From the NCBI GenBank assembly GCA_002692965.1, contig NZNC01000005.1, positions 124,001 to 188,000 on the forward strand: 64,000 nt of DNA, written 5' to 3'. Origin of the DNA: Haliea sp. Lineage in GTDB: Bacteria; Pseudomonadota; Gammaproteobacteria; Pseudomonadales; Halieaceae. Shown one piece after another: positions 26,513 to 35,600 of this stretch (within the stretch, counting starts at the first letter, position 1; each line of letters opens with the position of its first letter). The notes under the pieces are model-generated. The model was not told the DNA's origin. It saw only the letters and a list, made by a program, of their open reading frames with translations, and ran no database searches. The translations under genes and the position numbers were made by a program.

Positions 26513-26934
26513 TTAACCGCCGTTGACTCGAGGATGCTGTGGCTCTGGAGCGAATTCCAGCACAATATCCTCCAGCAGTGGGTGTGTGCTGTCGAAGGGC
26601 TCCTCGCTGAGCTCCCAGATTTCGCGAAAGAATTCACGTTTTGTCTGGGGCTTGATGTTGTGGGGGAATAGCAGCAGGATCCAGTGCAGCTCAGCCATCA
26701 GTTGAGCCGCCGAGGGGGAGACATCAGCCAGCTGCATTCGGAGTTTTCAATATAGCTGGTGTCGCCCACCAGAGGGTTCTGGACAAGGGCGCGGTCGAGT
26801 TCGGTAAGTGACTCCAGCGTCCAGAGCTGGTGCTGCCCAAGCAGACTGCCGTCATCGATCAGACAACGTTTTGCCCACTGCTTGGCGGCACTGAGCAGAG
26901 CGGTGATATCTCTGTTGGGATGATAAAGGCTCAT
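26513..26934 (-). pseudogene. Frameshifted N-terminal remnant of a McrB-like AAA restriction protein
   Basis: Two open stretches on the minus strand join into one protein if a single frameshift near 26737 is repaired. The first (26934 downward) reads MSLYHPNRDITALLSAAKQW, ending at a stop at 26698. The second reads MQLADVSPSAAQLMAELHWI, then LLLFPHNIKPQTKREFF and STHPLLEDIVLEF, stopping at 26513. This pattern recalls the N-terminal region of McrB-type 5-methylcytosine restriction ATPases; I recall it from the family and could not search. The AAA domain itself is absent. Coding potential continues in another frame to about 26338. GC is lower than in the backbone. Confidence 0.45.
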
Positions 26935-27165
26935 CGGGAATATCCGTTGGGTTGATCGGTGGGGCGTCGACAGCTTACTACAGTGCATTGCTGGGCAGAG
27001 TCTGGCTCTCTATGCCTGGCCGGTTATACAAAGCATAGCCAAAGGCCATTAGCGTACGTCTTCTCTGGCTGATTCAATACCCGGTCAACGCTACCGCCGG
27101 CACGCCCCCGCGAGCAAACGGTTGGTGCGAGAAGAATACCGAGTCGACAACCAGGGATCGATCCA

Positions 27166-28773
27166 ATGACTGTCATGCAACGAATTTCCATGCGCTTCAG
27201 AACTGGGCGGGCATCGCTCAGGCTTTTTGCGACACTCCTGCTGGGTTTTGGCTGCACGGCCACCTTGGCGATAGCAGAGCCCGAACGCCCCAATATCGTG
27301 ATTTTCCTCGCCGACGATCTCGGCTGGGCCGATGTCGGCTACCGCGGCAGGCCCATAAAAACCGCCAGCATTGATCGTTTGGCGGAGGAGGGCGTTCGCC
27401 TGGAGCGCTTTTACGCTACGCCCATCTGTTCCCCCACGCGGGCGGCACTGATGACCGCCCGCGACCCGATACGGCTGGGTATTGCCTACGACCAGATCCA
27501 CCCCTGGTATAACGCCGGCCTTGATAAAGACGAATACACCTTGGCTGAGGCCTTCCAGGATGCCGGCTACCAGACGGCCCTGGTAGGCAAGTGGCACCTG
27601 GGGCACACGCAGGAACACCAGCTGCCCAATGCCCAGGGTTTTGACGAGTTCTGGGGCCACGTGCACACCAATACCGACTTCTACGACCACAAGCGCGAGG
27701 GCGGGCATGACCTCCAGCACAACGGCGAGAGCGTGCATGAACCCGGGGAGTACCTGACCCACCTCGAGGCCCGCGAGGCGCTGCGCTTTATCCGCGAGCG
27801 CGATGAAGACAAGCCGTTCCTGCTGTATGTGCCCTTTACCGCCCCGCACAGCCCCATGCAGGCACCACAGGAAACCATCGACAAATACGCCGGGCTGCCG
27901 GAGAAGGACTACCGGCGCACCTATGCCGCCATGGTTGACGAGATGGATCGGGCCATGGGACAGGTGCTTGCCGAGCTGGAAAGCGAGGGACTGGCGGAGA
28001 ATACGGTGGTGTTGTTCTTCAGCGACAACGGCGGTTTTCACGGCTACGGTGGCAACAACGAGCCGCTGCGAGGGCAGAAGGGCCAGACCTTCGAAGGTGG
28101 CATTCGGGTGCCTGCGGTGATCCGCTGGCCGGGCCGGCTGCAGGCCAACCAGGCCTTCAACGACATGATGTCAGTGCTCGACGTGATGCCGACCCTGGCG
28201 GCCGCCGCGGGTGTGGAGCTGCCTGCCGGTACGGAGATTGACGGGGAAAACCGCTGGCCGGCCCTGCTCGGGCAGTCGGTGCCGCGGAAAACACCTTTGT
28301 TCTTCGTGTCGGAGATTCCGGTTCCCGGGATGATCTTTACCGCCGTGATCGACTGGCCCTGGAAGCTGGTGCAGATCGTCCGCGAAGGCCAGACCGCCAC
28401 GGAAACGCGCGAAATGCTGTTCCAGATTGATCGCGACCCGAATGAGCAGAACAACCTGGCCTCCAGCGAGCCCGAAAAGGTGGCACATCTGGCGGAGCTG
28501 CTGCGCCAGCGCCGTGCAGAGCATCCACTGGCCGGTACCCGTGGAACGCTGGTCCCGCACCCGGGCTGGATCCCCGCCAAGGACTGGGCGCAGGCCGTGT
28601 CTCCCAGCGAACACCTACAGGATCAGTGGCGCAACGAGTTGCCCTTCGATGAGTCCCTGATTCGCGCGATTGGCGACCGTGGCCGTCTGGTCGACGAAGA
28701 GACCCGTGCGCGTTTGCGGAAGCAGGAGAGGGAGCGCGAGAAGGCCTGGCAGCAGGGCGGGGGCGAACGTTAA
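27166..28773 (+). CDS. Secreted arylsulfatase-type sulfatase
   Basis: A 535-residue S1-family sulfatase. A signal peptide (basic start, LFATLLLGFGCTATLAIA) sends it to the periplasm or outside. Metal-binding LADDLGWADVG, and the maturation motif CSPTR starting at Cys88, which must be oxidised to formylglycine. GKWHLGH and FFSDNGG complete the active site. The substrate, probably a sulfated polysaccharide or aryl/alkyl sulfate, is not evident. No maturase, glycosidase or TonB receptor lies nearby, only a convergent LysR gene. Confidence 0.88.
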   Translation: MTVMQRISMRFRTGRASLRLFATLLLGFGCTATLAIAEPERPNIVIFLADDLGWADVGYRGRPIKTASIDRLAEEGVRLERFYATPICSPTRAALMTARDPIRLGIAYDQIHPWYNAGLDKDEYTLAEAFQDAGYQTALVGKWHLGHTQEHQLPNAQGFDEFWGHVHTNTDFYDHKREGGHDLQHNGESVHEPGEYLTHLEAREALRFIRERDEDKPFLLYVPFTAPHSPMQAPQETIDKYAGLPEKDYRRTYAAMVDEMDRAMGQVLAELESEGLAENTVVLFFSDNGGFHGYGGNNEPLRGQKGQTFEGGIRVPAVIRWPGRLQANQAFNDMMSVLDVMPTLAAAAGVELPAGTEIDGENRWPALLGQSVPRKTPLFFVSEIPVPGMIFTAVIDWPWKLVQIVREGQTATETREMLFQIDRDPNEQNNLASSEPEKVAHLAELLRQRRAEHPLAGTRGTLVPHPGWIPAKDWAQAVSPSEHLQDQWRNELPFDESLIRAIGDRGRLVDEETRARLRKQEREREKAWQQGGGER

Positions 28774-28790
28774 TAGCCACTTTCCCGAGT

Positions 28791-28825
28791 GCGCTGCCCG
28801 AGGCTCCTCCGGGCTCTGGCAGCGC
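28791..28825. terminator. Hairpin between convergent sulfatase and lysR genes
   Basis: GCGCTGCC/GGCAGCGC 8-bp stem, extended by GAG/CTC after a mismatch. It fills most of the 60-base gap. No T-tract, so termination may be weak or Rho-assisted. Confidence 0.4.
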
Positions 28826-28833
28826 CGGCGCCG

Positions 28834-29817
28834 TTAGCCCTTGGCGTTTCCTGTGCGGTCGGTGGCGGGAACAGCGACCCTGTCGATCTCGATGATTTTT
28901 CTGCGTACCCACTGGTGCAAGGGTGAGCTCGTGGTGCGCAGATGCTGAATCAGGTAGGGGCGAAGCCCCGCCTGATTTTCGAAAATGGCCCTCGGCAGGT
29001 CGCGTCCGATGATCTTGTCGCGAGTCAGGGCCAGCCTGCTTAGCTGCGAGGAAGCGATCAGGAGTGCGTCGCTTTGCAGCATCAGCTCAATTGCCATCAG
29101 TAGGGAGCTGGTCCTGAGGGGGGGCACGCTCGCGATGTTCAGCTGCTTGGCGGCAGCGTCGAATTGAGCGCGGATCTCTTCGCCGTAGCCGGTCATGAAC
29201 AGGACCAGTCGCGGGTGGCTGAATAGCTCTCCGGCGGCTATTTCCTCAACCGCCGCCAGCGGGTGCCCCCGCCGCATCCAGCAGATCAGCTCGCGCGGAT
29301 TCAGCGGTGAGCAGACAAAATCCGGGTCCCGGGTCGATACCGAGGAGATCGAGAAATCGACTGCACCGATGCGTAGAAGTTCCAGTTGGTCCACGGTCGC
29401 GACACGGGTATTCACGTGATTTTGCAACTCAAGCTGCACTTGGGGTGCGGCTTGCTGCAGGTCCGCGCACAGCGCGAGCAGGGTTTCACTCGACGTCGTG
29501 TCCGAGTAGAGAATGCCGACACGCCCTTGTGCCGAGGCCGGGTCGAAGGTGGTCGGCGCCAGCAGATCTTCCAGTTCGTTGAGCGCACGCACGAGTGGCA
29601 GGCGCAATGCCTGTGCCCTGGGGGTCAAAACCAGGCCCGTGCCCGAGCGCGTGAGCAGTGGGTCATCGAGCAGGTCGCGGAGTCGGCCCAGGGTCTTGCT
29701 CATGGCCGGTTGGGTGACACAGAGGCGATCGGCGGCCCGGCTTACACTTTGCTCATCCAGCAAGGCCTGGAGTGCCAGCAGGAGCCGGATATCGATGTGG
29801 GACAAGCGATTTTTCAT
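28834..29817 (-). CDS. LysR-family transcriptional regulator
   Basis: A 327-residue LysR regulator. The N-terminal winged HTH reads LALQALLDEQSVSRAADRLC then VTQPAMSKTLGRLR; the effector-binding periplasmic-fold domain covers about 95-305. LysR proteins usually regulate a divergent neighbour, but here upstream lies only the SRP RNA region. The convergent sulfatase is a possible target; this is weak inference. Confidence 0.88.
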   Translation of the reverse strand: MKNRLSHIDIRLLLALQALLDEQSVSRAADRLCVTQPAMSKTLGRLRDLLDDPLLTRSGTGLVLTPRAQALRLPLVRALNELEDLLAPTTFDPASAQGRVGILYSDTTSSETLLALCADLQQAAPQVQLELQNHVNTRVATVDQLELLRIGAVDFSISSVSTRDPDFVCSPLNPRELICWMRRGHPLAAVEEIAAGELFSHPRLVLFMTGYGEEIRAQFDAAAKQLNIASVPPLRTSSLLMAIELMLQSDALLIASSQLSRLALTRDKIIGRDLPRAIFENQAGLRPYLIQHLRTTSSPLHQWVRRKIIEIDRVAVPATDRTGNAKG

Positions 29818-30003
29818 GCCCTCTGCAGGCTCACTGGACGCCGGTTGGGAACGCGCATTCTACGTTAGTTTTCAGTGCTGTCCCAAGTTGCGGCTATCGC
29901 GCGAAGGCTGGCAGGATCAGCCAATGGGGGACGGAAGGGTGTGGCCTCAGCCCTGCCATCAGCGGTCGGGGAACGCTAGCGCCGCCAGTGGCGACCAGGA
30001 TGC

Positions 30004-30032
30004 TTGCAGCGGCCGCCGCTTTCCGCGACAAT
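30004..30032 (+). promoter_or_regulatory. Candidate promoter of the SRP RNA gene
   Basis: TTGCAG, 17-base spacer, GACAAT and a GC-rich discriminator, placing the start about 20-30 bases before the SRP RNA. The rest of the 246-base gap after lysR shows nothing else. Confidence 0.45.
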
Positions 30033-30063
30033 GCGCCCCCTCGCCGCAGGGCGAGTCTGTAAT

Positions 30064-30173
30064 GGTGACCCGGGTGGTCCCCTCGCAACGCCAGGTAGCG
30101 AACCCCGCCAGGCCCGGAAGGGAGCAACGGTAGTTACTGATGCGTGTGCCGGGGTGTGGCTGCTCGGGTCATC
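30064..30173 (+). ncRNA. ffs: Signal recognition particle RNA, small bacterial type (4.5S)
   Basis: Contains the conserved apical region of domain IV: CCAGGCCCGGAAGGGAGCA with the GGAA tetraloop, flanked by the asymmetric and symmetric internal loops. The arms TGACCCG (30066) and CGGGTCA (30165) close a long hairpin. The 3' half TGCGTGTGCCGGGGTGTGG matches the E. coli 4.5S pattern. It binds Ffh to target inner-membrane proteins. Ends are accurate to a few bases. Confidence 0.93.
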
Positions 30174-30234
30174 TCCATTACGGCCCCTGTCGAGTGCATT
30201 CGGCCAGCCTCATCCGCCGCACTGCCCCGCGATC

Positions 30235-31128
30235 TCAGTCTGTCTCCGCCACCGTTTTCAGAGCCCCCGCCAGCAGCGGTGCCAGCTCCACGCGATTGCT
30301 TGCGTGGCGCACGCTGTCCGTGCTGAGCACCTCGCCCACGCCCGCCGCCTGCAAAATCTCCAGGGCATCGCCGGCAAACAGGGCGTGGGTGACCAGAACG
30401 TCCACCTTGCAGGCGCCCTTGGCCAGCACCTGTGTCGCCGCCGCGGCGAGCGTACGCCCGGTGCTGGCGATGTCGTCCACCAGCACCACATCGCGGCCGG
30501 CGACTTCCAGGTCGGGGAGGGTGACTCGCACCTCGCGGTCGCCCAGGCGCACCTTGCTGGCCACGCCGTAGTCCAGTCCCGCGAGCCGGGCGATGCTTTT
30601 AACCCAGGGGGCAGATTCGCTGTCCGGACCCAGCAGCAGGGGCGCCGCGGGCCGGCCTTCCAGCCACTGGCCCAGGAGGGGCCCGGCACTCAGGCTGAGG
30701 GCGCGGTGCACGGGGACGGCGTCCCTCAGGTGCGGTGTGCGGTGCAGGTGCGGGTCGACGGTGATGACTGCGTCGACCAGGCGCGCCAGCCACTGCCCGA
30801 CGATCCGCTGGCTCACCGCTTCGCCGGGGTGAAAGGCCGTGTCCTGGCGCATGTAGCAGAGATAGGGCGCCACCAGGGTCAGGTGCCGGGCACCCAGCTC
30901 GCGTGCGGTCACGGCCGCGAGCTCCAGTTCCACCAGCTTGCTGTTGGGCTGGTCCAGGCTGCGGCACAGGATGACCTGCTCCGGGAGTTTGGCGGGCAAC
31001 TGCAGACGGCTCTCGCCGTCGGGAAAACGGTGCACCTGCACCTCGGCGTAGTCCATGCCGGCGGCGGCCGCCAGGCGCTGTGCCGGCTCGCGGTAATCCG
31101 CAAACCCCAGGATCAGGCTTCCGCGCAT
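30235..31128 (-). CDS. Ribose-phosphate diphosphokinase (PRPP synthetase), divergent type
   Basis: A 297-residue enzyme, shorter than the housekeeping Prs (about 315). It transfers pyrophosphate from ATP to ribose 5-phosphate. Landmarks: RFPDGE, the ATP/Mg site VDPHLHR, and the PRPP loop VLVDDIASTGRTL. It starts 2 bases after the thymidine phosphorylase stop, so they form an operon. A second, standard prs is expected elsewhere in the genome. The pairing suggests the enzyme works with phosphorolysis products rather than in general biosynthesis. Confidence 0.85.
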   Translation of the reverse strand: MRGSLILGFADYREPAQRLAAAAGMDYAEVQVHRFPDGESRLQLPAKLPEQVILCRSLDQPNSKLVELELAAVTARELGARHLTLVAPYLCYMRQDTAFHPGEAVSQRIVGQWLARLVDAVITVDPHLHRTPHLRDAVPVHRALSLSAGPLLGQWLEGRPAAPLLLGPDSESAPWVKSIARLAGLDYGVASKVRLGDREVRVTLPDLEVAGRDVVLVDDIASTGRTLAAAATQVLAKGACKVDVLVTHALFAGDALEILQAAGVGEVLSTDSVRHASNRVELAPLLAGALKTVAETD

Positions 31129-31130
31129 GT

Positions 31131-32654
31131 TCAGATCTCCCCGCCAATGGCAAAGCCGTTGTCGGCCGCGGCGGCTTCCCGCGCGAAGTCGAAGTCGGCG
31201 GGAAACTCGGCGCGGATGGCGTAGAGGGGCTCGCCGGCCTTGACCTGATCGCCGAGGCGGCAGTAGAGGTCGACCCCGGCGCCCTGGTCCATGGGCGCGC
31301 CGGCGAGCCGGGCAATGCGCGCGATCTGCTGGTTGTCGATGCTGCTCACCACCCCCGCCCGGGCGGCGGTCACCTCGTGGCACAGCTGGCCCAGGGCAGG
31401 GGGTGAATGATTGCGGCCCTGCAGTTCAATAATTGCCTGCATCTTGTCCAGGGCGCGACCCGACTCGAGGATGTCCCGGGCCAGCAGATAGCCCTGGCCG
31501 CCGCGCACGTCGGGGTCGAACTCGAGGATCCGGCTGGCCAGCTGCAGCGCCTTCTCGCGCAGGTCCCGGGGCTGGTCCGGGTGGTTTTCCAGTACCTGCA
31601 TCACGTCCCGCGCCTCCAGCACCGGGCCGATGCCGCGGCCGATCGGCTGGCGCCCGTCAGTAATGATCACCTCCAGGTGCAGGCCGATGCGGTCGCCGAC
31701 GAACTCGAACAGCTTGCGCAGGCGGAAGGCTTCCTGCTGGGTGCGTACCTTGGCAGTGGGCCCCATGGGAATGTCCACCAGCAGGTGGGTGGCGCCGGCG
31801 GCGACCTTCTTGGCCAGGATGGAAGCGACCAGCTGACCCGGGGAATCCAGGGAGAGGGGACGTTCGACCGAAATCAGGATGTCGTCCACCGGTGCCAGGC
31901 GGGAGGTGCCGCCCCAGGCGAGGCAGCCCCGCTGGCTGCGCACGATGTCGTTGAACAGTTCCGAAGGCAGCTCCACGTTGGCCAGCACCTCCATGGTATC
32001 GGAAGTGCCCGAGGGCGAGGTGATGGCGCGGCTGGAGGTCTTGGGAATGAACATGCCGTGGGCGGCAACAATGGGCACCACCAGCATGCTGGTGCGGTTG
32101 CCAGGGATGCCGCCGATGCAGTGCTTGTCGGCAACCAGCGGTTCGTTCCAGGACAGCTGGTCGCCGGTTTCCACCATCGCCTGGGTCAAATAGAGCACCT
32201 CGTCGCGGTCCATGCCCGCCTCGCTGCAGGCAACCAGGAAGGCGGCCATCTCGATCTTGGCGTAGCGCCGCTCGGCTATCTCGCGCACGATGGCGGCGTA
32301 GTCGGCGCGGTCCAGGGGCTCGCCGGCGATCTTGCGGTGGACCGCGCTGATCGAGCCCGGGGGGCGGGCGTGGGCGATCAGCGCCGGGGTGCCCTCGGGG
32401 TACTGCAGCTGCGCGAAGGCCTCCAGGCCCAGGCCTAGCTCCTCGGGTCCGCAGATGCGCGGGTCATCGACGATGTTGAGCACCGCGAGGATGCTGCGGC
32501 CATTGTCGTCGACGTGGATCTCGACCTTGGACAGCGCCTGGAAGCCGGCGCTGCGATAGAGGTGGCAGTCCCGGTGCAGGTAGGCGACGTTTTCCTTGTA
32601 GGTGTCGATGCCGACCCGGCGCAGTTTGAGGCAGTGTTTGTTGTCGTCTGACAT
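31131..32654 (-). CDS. Putative thymidine phosphorylase, type 2 (AMP-phosphorylase-like)
   Basis: A 507-residue member of the long thymidine phosphorylase subfamily that also includes archaeal AMP phosphorylase. An N-terminal extension (about 1-85) precedes the helical and alpha/beta nucleoside-phosphorylase domains. Phosphate/nucleoside site: [32 protein letters not shown], and the Lys-bearing KVRTQQEA. It splits a nucleoside or nucleotide with phosphate to give a sugar-1-phosphate. ATG 32654 ([13 protein letters not shown]) is the family-like start. Substrate is uncertain; the linked PRPP synthetase is relevant. Confidence 0.85.
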   Translation of the reverse strand: MSDDNKHCLKLRRVGIDTYKENVAYLHRDCHLYRSAGFQALSKVEIHVDDNGRSILAVLNIVDDPRICGPEELGLGLEAFAQLQYPEGTPALIAHARPPGSISAVHRKIAGEPLDRADYAAIVREIAERRYAKIEMAAFLVACSEAGMDRDEVLYLTQAMVETGDQLSWNEPLVADKHCIGGIPGNRTSMLVVPIVAAHGMFIPKTSSRAITSPSGTSDTMEVLANVELPSELFNDIVRSQRGCLAWGGTSRLAPVDDILISVERPLSLDSPGQLVASILAKKVAAGATHLLVDIPMGPTAKVRTQQEAFRLRKLFEFVGDRIGLHLEVIITDGRQPIGRGIGPVLEARDVMQVLENHPDQPRDLREKALQLASRILEFDPDVRGGQGYLLARDILESGRALDKMQAIIELQGRNHSPPALGQLCHEVTAARAGVVSSIDNQQIARIARLAGAPMDQGAGVDLYCRLGDQVKAGEPLYAIRAEFPADFDFAREAAAADNGFAIGGEI

Positions 32655-32825
32655 GGGGAACTCGTGCGTCTGGGGCAGCGGGAACCATAAGTGGCCGCGC
32701 GGCACTTGTCCATGCCTGGCCACTGGCCCGCGGGGCTATCCCGCCGCCCGCCATGAGGGGAGCGGCGCTTTGGATACCCCTCTGGCTGGTGTATCCTTGG
32801 CCTTTTCCGCAAGGCGCGTATTTTC

Positions 32826-34664
32826 ATGTCCTACCAGGTTCTCGCCCGCAAATGGCGCCCCAGCCGATTCAGTGAACTGGTCGGCCAGGAGCATGTGCGT
32901 CAGGCGCTGGTAAATGCCCTGGATCACGACCGCCTGCACCACGCCTACCTGTTCACCGGCACCCGCGGCGTGGGCAAGACCACCATTGCGCGCATCTTTG
33001 CCAAGAGCCTGAACTGCGAGGCCGGGGTGAGTTCGGAGCCCTGCGGCCGCTGCAGTGCCTGCGAGGAGATCGCCCAGGGGCGCAGCGTCGACCTGCTGGA
33101 GATCGATGCCGCCTCGCGGACCAAGGTGGAGGACACCCGCGAGCTGCTGGACAACGTGCAGTACGCCCCCACCCGCTCGCGCTTCAAGGTCTACCTGATC
33201 GACGAGGTGCACATGCTCTCCAACAGCAGCTTCAATGCGCTGTTGAAGACCCTCGAGGAGCCGCCACCCCACGTCAAGTTCCTGCTCGCCACCACCGACC
33301 CGCAGAAGTTGCCGGCGACAGTGCTGTCCCGCTGTCTGCAGTTCAACCTCAAGAACATGTTGCCGGAGCAGGTGGTTGGGCACCTGCGCCAGGTGCTCGA
33401 GACGGAAATGATCCCTTTCGAGGAGCCCGCATTGTGGTTGCTCGCCCGGGCGGCCGACGGCAGCATGCGCGACGCCCTCAGCCTCACCGATCAGGCAATC
33501 GCCTTCGGCAGTGGCAGTGTGCACGAGGCACAGGTGCGCAGCATGCTGGGTACGGTGGACACCCACTTTGTGCTGGATCTGCTGCGGGCCCTGGCCGAGG
33601 GCGAGCCCGGGCCGGTGCTGGATATCGTGGCGCGCATGGCGGAGCACGCGCCGGATTTTGCCGCCAGCCTCGACGAGATGCTCTCTGTCCTGCACCAGCT
33701 CGCGGTACAGCAGTTCCTGCCGGGCAGCGACCGCCTGCGCGGGGATGCTCCCGGCCTGGCGGAACTGGCGGGGCGCCTCAGTGCGGAGGATGTGCAGCTG
33801 TGGTACCAGATGGCGCTGCAGGGGAAGCGCGATCTCCCCTGGGCAGCGGATCCCCGCAGCGGGTTCGAGATGAGCCTGCTGCGGATGCTTGCCTTCCGTC
33901 CGGCGCTGTTGCCACCGGGCGCCTTCGACGACGACACGGAGACGCAGGCTGCCGGGGAGGGCAGCCCCGGGGGAAAAAAGCCGGCTGAGCCGACGCCAGC
34001 CCCGGTGTCGGCTCCCGCGCAGCGCCCCACGCCGACGCCCGCTGAGCCTTCCACCGTGCCAGCCGCCGCGACCGCGCCGGCTCCGGAGGCCGCTGGCGCC
34101 GCACCCGTGGCGCCGGCCCTGTCTGTGAGGGGCACTCCGGCCCCGCCCTCGACCTCGACTCCGCCTCCGGCGTCTTCCACCCTGCGCCCAGCACCCGCGG
34201 GTGGGCCAGATGCGGGTGCGGACGAGGCGGAGGATGGCGAGCCTGCGGAAGCGCCTGACCTGGACACCCTGGCCGGTGACTGGCCGGCCCTGCTGGAGTC
34301 CCTCGGGCTGGTGGGCATCGTGTACAATATTGCCCTGCATTGCGAGCTGCGCGCGTGGCAGGGCGCCGACTTCCAGTTCGTGCTGGACGAGCGGCATGCG
34401 GCGCTCTACAACAGCGGTCACGACGAGCGCCTGCGCAAGGCCCTGGAGCTGCGCCTGGAACAGCCCGTGACGGTGAAGATCACCCTCGGCGCGGTGGCCG
34501 GCGAGACCCCGGCACAGCGGCAGCAGAGGCTGGCTGCCCAGCGGCAGCAGGAGGCAGAGCGGGAGGTGGATCAGGACCCGCTGCTGAAACACTTGATAGC
34601 CCGTTTCGACGGGCGTTTGGACCGGTCGTCCATCGCGCCGGTAGATACCCAGGAGCCACGATGA
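32826..34664 (+). CDS. dnaX: DNA polymerase III tau subunit (and gamma by frameshift)
   Basis: A 612-residue clamp-loader ATPase. AAA+ domain: Walker [10 protein letters not shown] (45-53), zinc ligands Cys64, 73, 76 and 79, Walker B LIDEVHML, sensor SRC. Domain III runs to about 365, then a Pro/Ala-rich linker (about 385-480) and the tau C-terminal part that binds polymerase and helicase (about 485-612). A programmed -1 frameshift site at codons 383-385 would give a gamma form of about 387 residues. The stop overlaps the ybaB start (ATGA). Confidence 0.95.
   Translation: MSYQVLARKWRPSRFSELVGQEHVRQALVNALDHDRLHHAYLFTGTRGVGKTTIARIFAKSLNCEAGVSSEPCGRCSACEEIAQGRSVDLLEIDAASRTKVEDTRELLDNVQYAPTRSRFKVYLIDEVHMLSNSSFNALLKTLEEPPPHVKFLLATTDPQKLPATVLSRCLQFNLKNMLPEQVVGHLRQVLETEMIPFEEPALWLLARAADGSMRDALSLTDQAIAFGSGSVHEAQVRSMLGTVDTHFVLDLLRALAEGEPGPVLDIVARMAEHAPDFAASLDEMLSVLHQLAVQQFLPGSDRLRGDAPGLAELAGRLSAEDVQLWYQMALQGKRDLPWAADPRSGFEMSLLRMLAFRPALLPPGAFDDDTETQAAGEGSPGGKKPAEPTPAPVSAPAQRPTPTPAEPSTVPAAATAPAPEAAGAAPVAPALSVRGTPAPPSTSTPPPASSTLRPAPAGGPDAGADEAEDGEPAEAPDLDTLAGDWPALLESLGLVGIVYNIALHCELRAWQGADFQFVLDERHAALYNSGHDERLRKALELRLEQPVTVKITLGAVAGETPAQRQQRLAAQRQQEAEREVDQDPLLKHLIARFDGRLDRSSIAPVDTQEPR
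33974..34014 (+). promoter_or_regulatory. dnaX programmed -1 ribosomal frameshift signal
   Basis: Slippery heptamer A AAA AAG (33974-33980) in the correct frame, a GGGGAGGG Shine-Dalgarno-like stimulator about 12 bases upstream, and an 11-bp hairpin (33987-33997 with 34004-34014, 6-base loop) starting 6 bases downstream. The -1 frame meets TGA at 33986-33988 after two codons. Confidence 0.9.
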
Positions 34665-34984
34665 AAGGCAATCTCTCCGAACTCATGCAACAGGCCCAGA
34701 AAATGCAGGCGGACATGCAGCGCGCCCAGGAAGAGCTGGCCCGCGCCGAGGTCGAGGGCGAAGCGGCCGCCGGGCTGGTCAAGGTGGTGATGACCGGGCG
34801 TCACGACGTGCGCCGGGTGAGCATCGACGACAGCGTGCTGGGCGAGGACAAGGAAGTGCTGGAGGACCTGCTCGCGGCGGCCGTTAACGACGCGGTGCGC
34901 AAGGTCGAGGCCCACAATCGTGAGGCGATGTCCGGGCTGACCGCGGGCATGAACCTGCCGGCCGGCTTCAAGCTGCCGTTCTGA
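34661..34984 (+). CDS. ybaB: Nucleoid-associated protein YbaB/EbfC
   Basis: A 107-residue DNA-binding protein typical of the family ([20 protein letters not shown], then the strand [17 protein letters not shown]). It forms a dimer with tweezer-like helices. In the conserved dnaX-ybaB-recR operon, overlapping dnaX by 4 bases and followed by recR after 10. Confidence 0.95.
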   Translation: MKGNLSELMQQAQKMQADMQRAQEELARAEVEGEAAAGLVKVVMTGRHDVRRVSIDDSVLGEDKEVLEDLLAAAVNDAVRKVEAHNREAMSGLTAGMNLPAGFKLPF

Positions 34985-34994
34985 GACCTGGCCG

Positions 34995-35600
34995 ATGAAG
35001 TTCAGCCCCGCACTGGGCAACCTGGTCGAGGCCCTGCGCTGCCTGCCCGGTGTTGGCCCCAAGTCCGCCCAGCGCATGACCCTGCACCTGCTGGAACGCG
35101 ATCGCGCCGGGGCCATGCGCCTGGCTTCCGCGCTCGAAGACGCCATGCAACGGGTCGATCACTGCAGCCGCTGTCGCAATTACACCGAACAGGATGTCTG
35201 TGAAATATGCAGCGACCCGCGGCGTGACCCGCAGACGGTCTGCGTGGTGGAGAGCCCCTCCGACGTGATGGCGGTGGAGTACAGCGGAGGCTATCGCGGG
35301 CGCTATTTCGTGCTCATGGGGCACCTGTCGCCGATTGACGGCATCGGCCCCGCCGAGCTCGGTCTCGATCGCTTTCTCGAGCGCGTGGCCGAGGAGGGCG
35401 TCACGGAGGTGATTCTGGCCACCAACCCCACCGTCGAGGGCGAGGCAACCGCCTGGTACCTCACCGAGGCCCTGCCGGCCTCGGTCAATGTCTCGCGCAT
35501 CGCCCACGGCGTGCCCCTGGGTGGCGAGCTGGAATACGTGGATGGCAATACCCTGGCCCACGCCTTCAGCGGCCGCCGCCGTGTCGAGCGTCCGGCATGA
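34995..35600 (+). CDS. recR: Recombination protein RecR
   Basis: A 201-residue RecF-pathway protein. HhH region [15 protein letters not shown], zinc finger [16 protein letters not shown], toprim domain ([14 protein letters not shown]) and the C-terminal Walker-B-like end. With RecO it helps load RecA at gaps. The stop overlaps the rnd start by 4 bases (ATGA). Confidence 0.96.
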   Translation: MKFSPALGNLVEALRCLPGVGPKSAQRMTLHLLERDRAGAMRLASALEDAMQRVDHCSRCRNYTEQDVCEICSDPRRDPQTVCVVESPSDVMAVEYSGGYRGRYFVLMGHLSPIDGIGPAELGLDRFLERVAEEGVTEVILATNPTVEGEATAWYLTEALPASVNVSRIAHGVPLGGELEYVDGNTLAHAFSGRRRVERPA

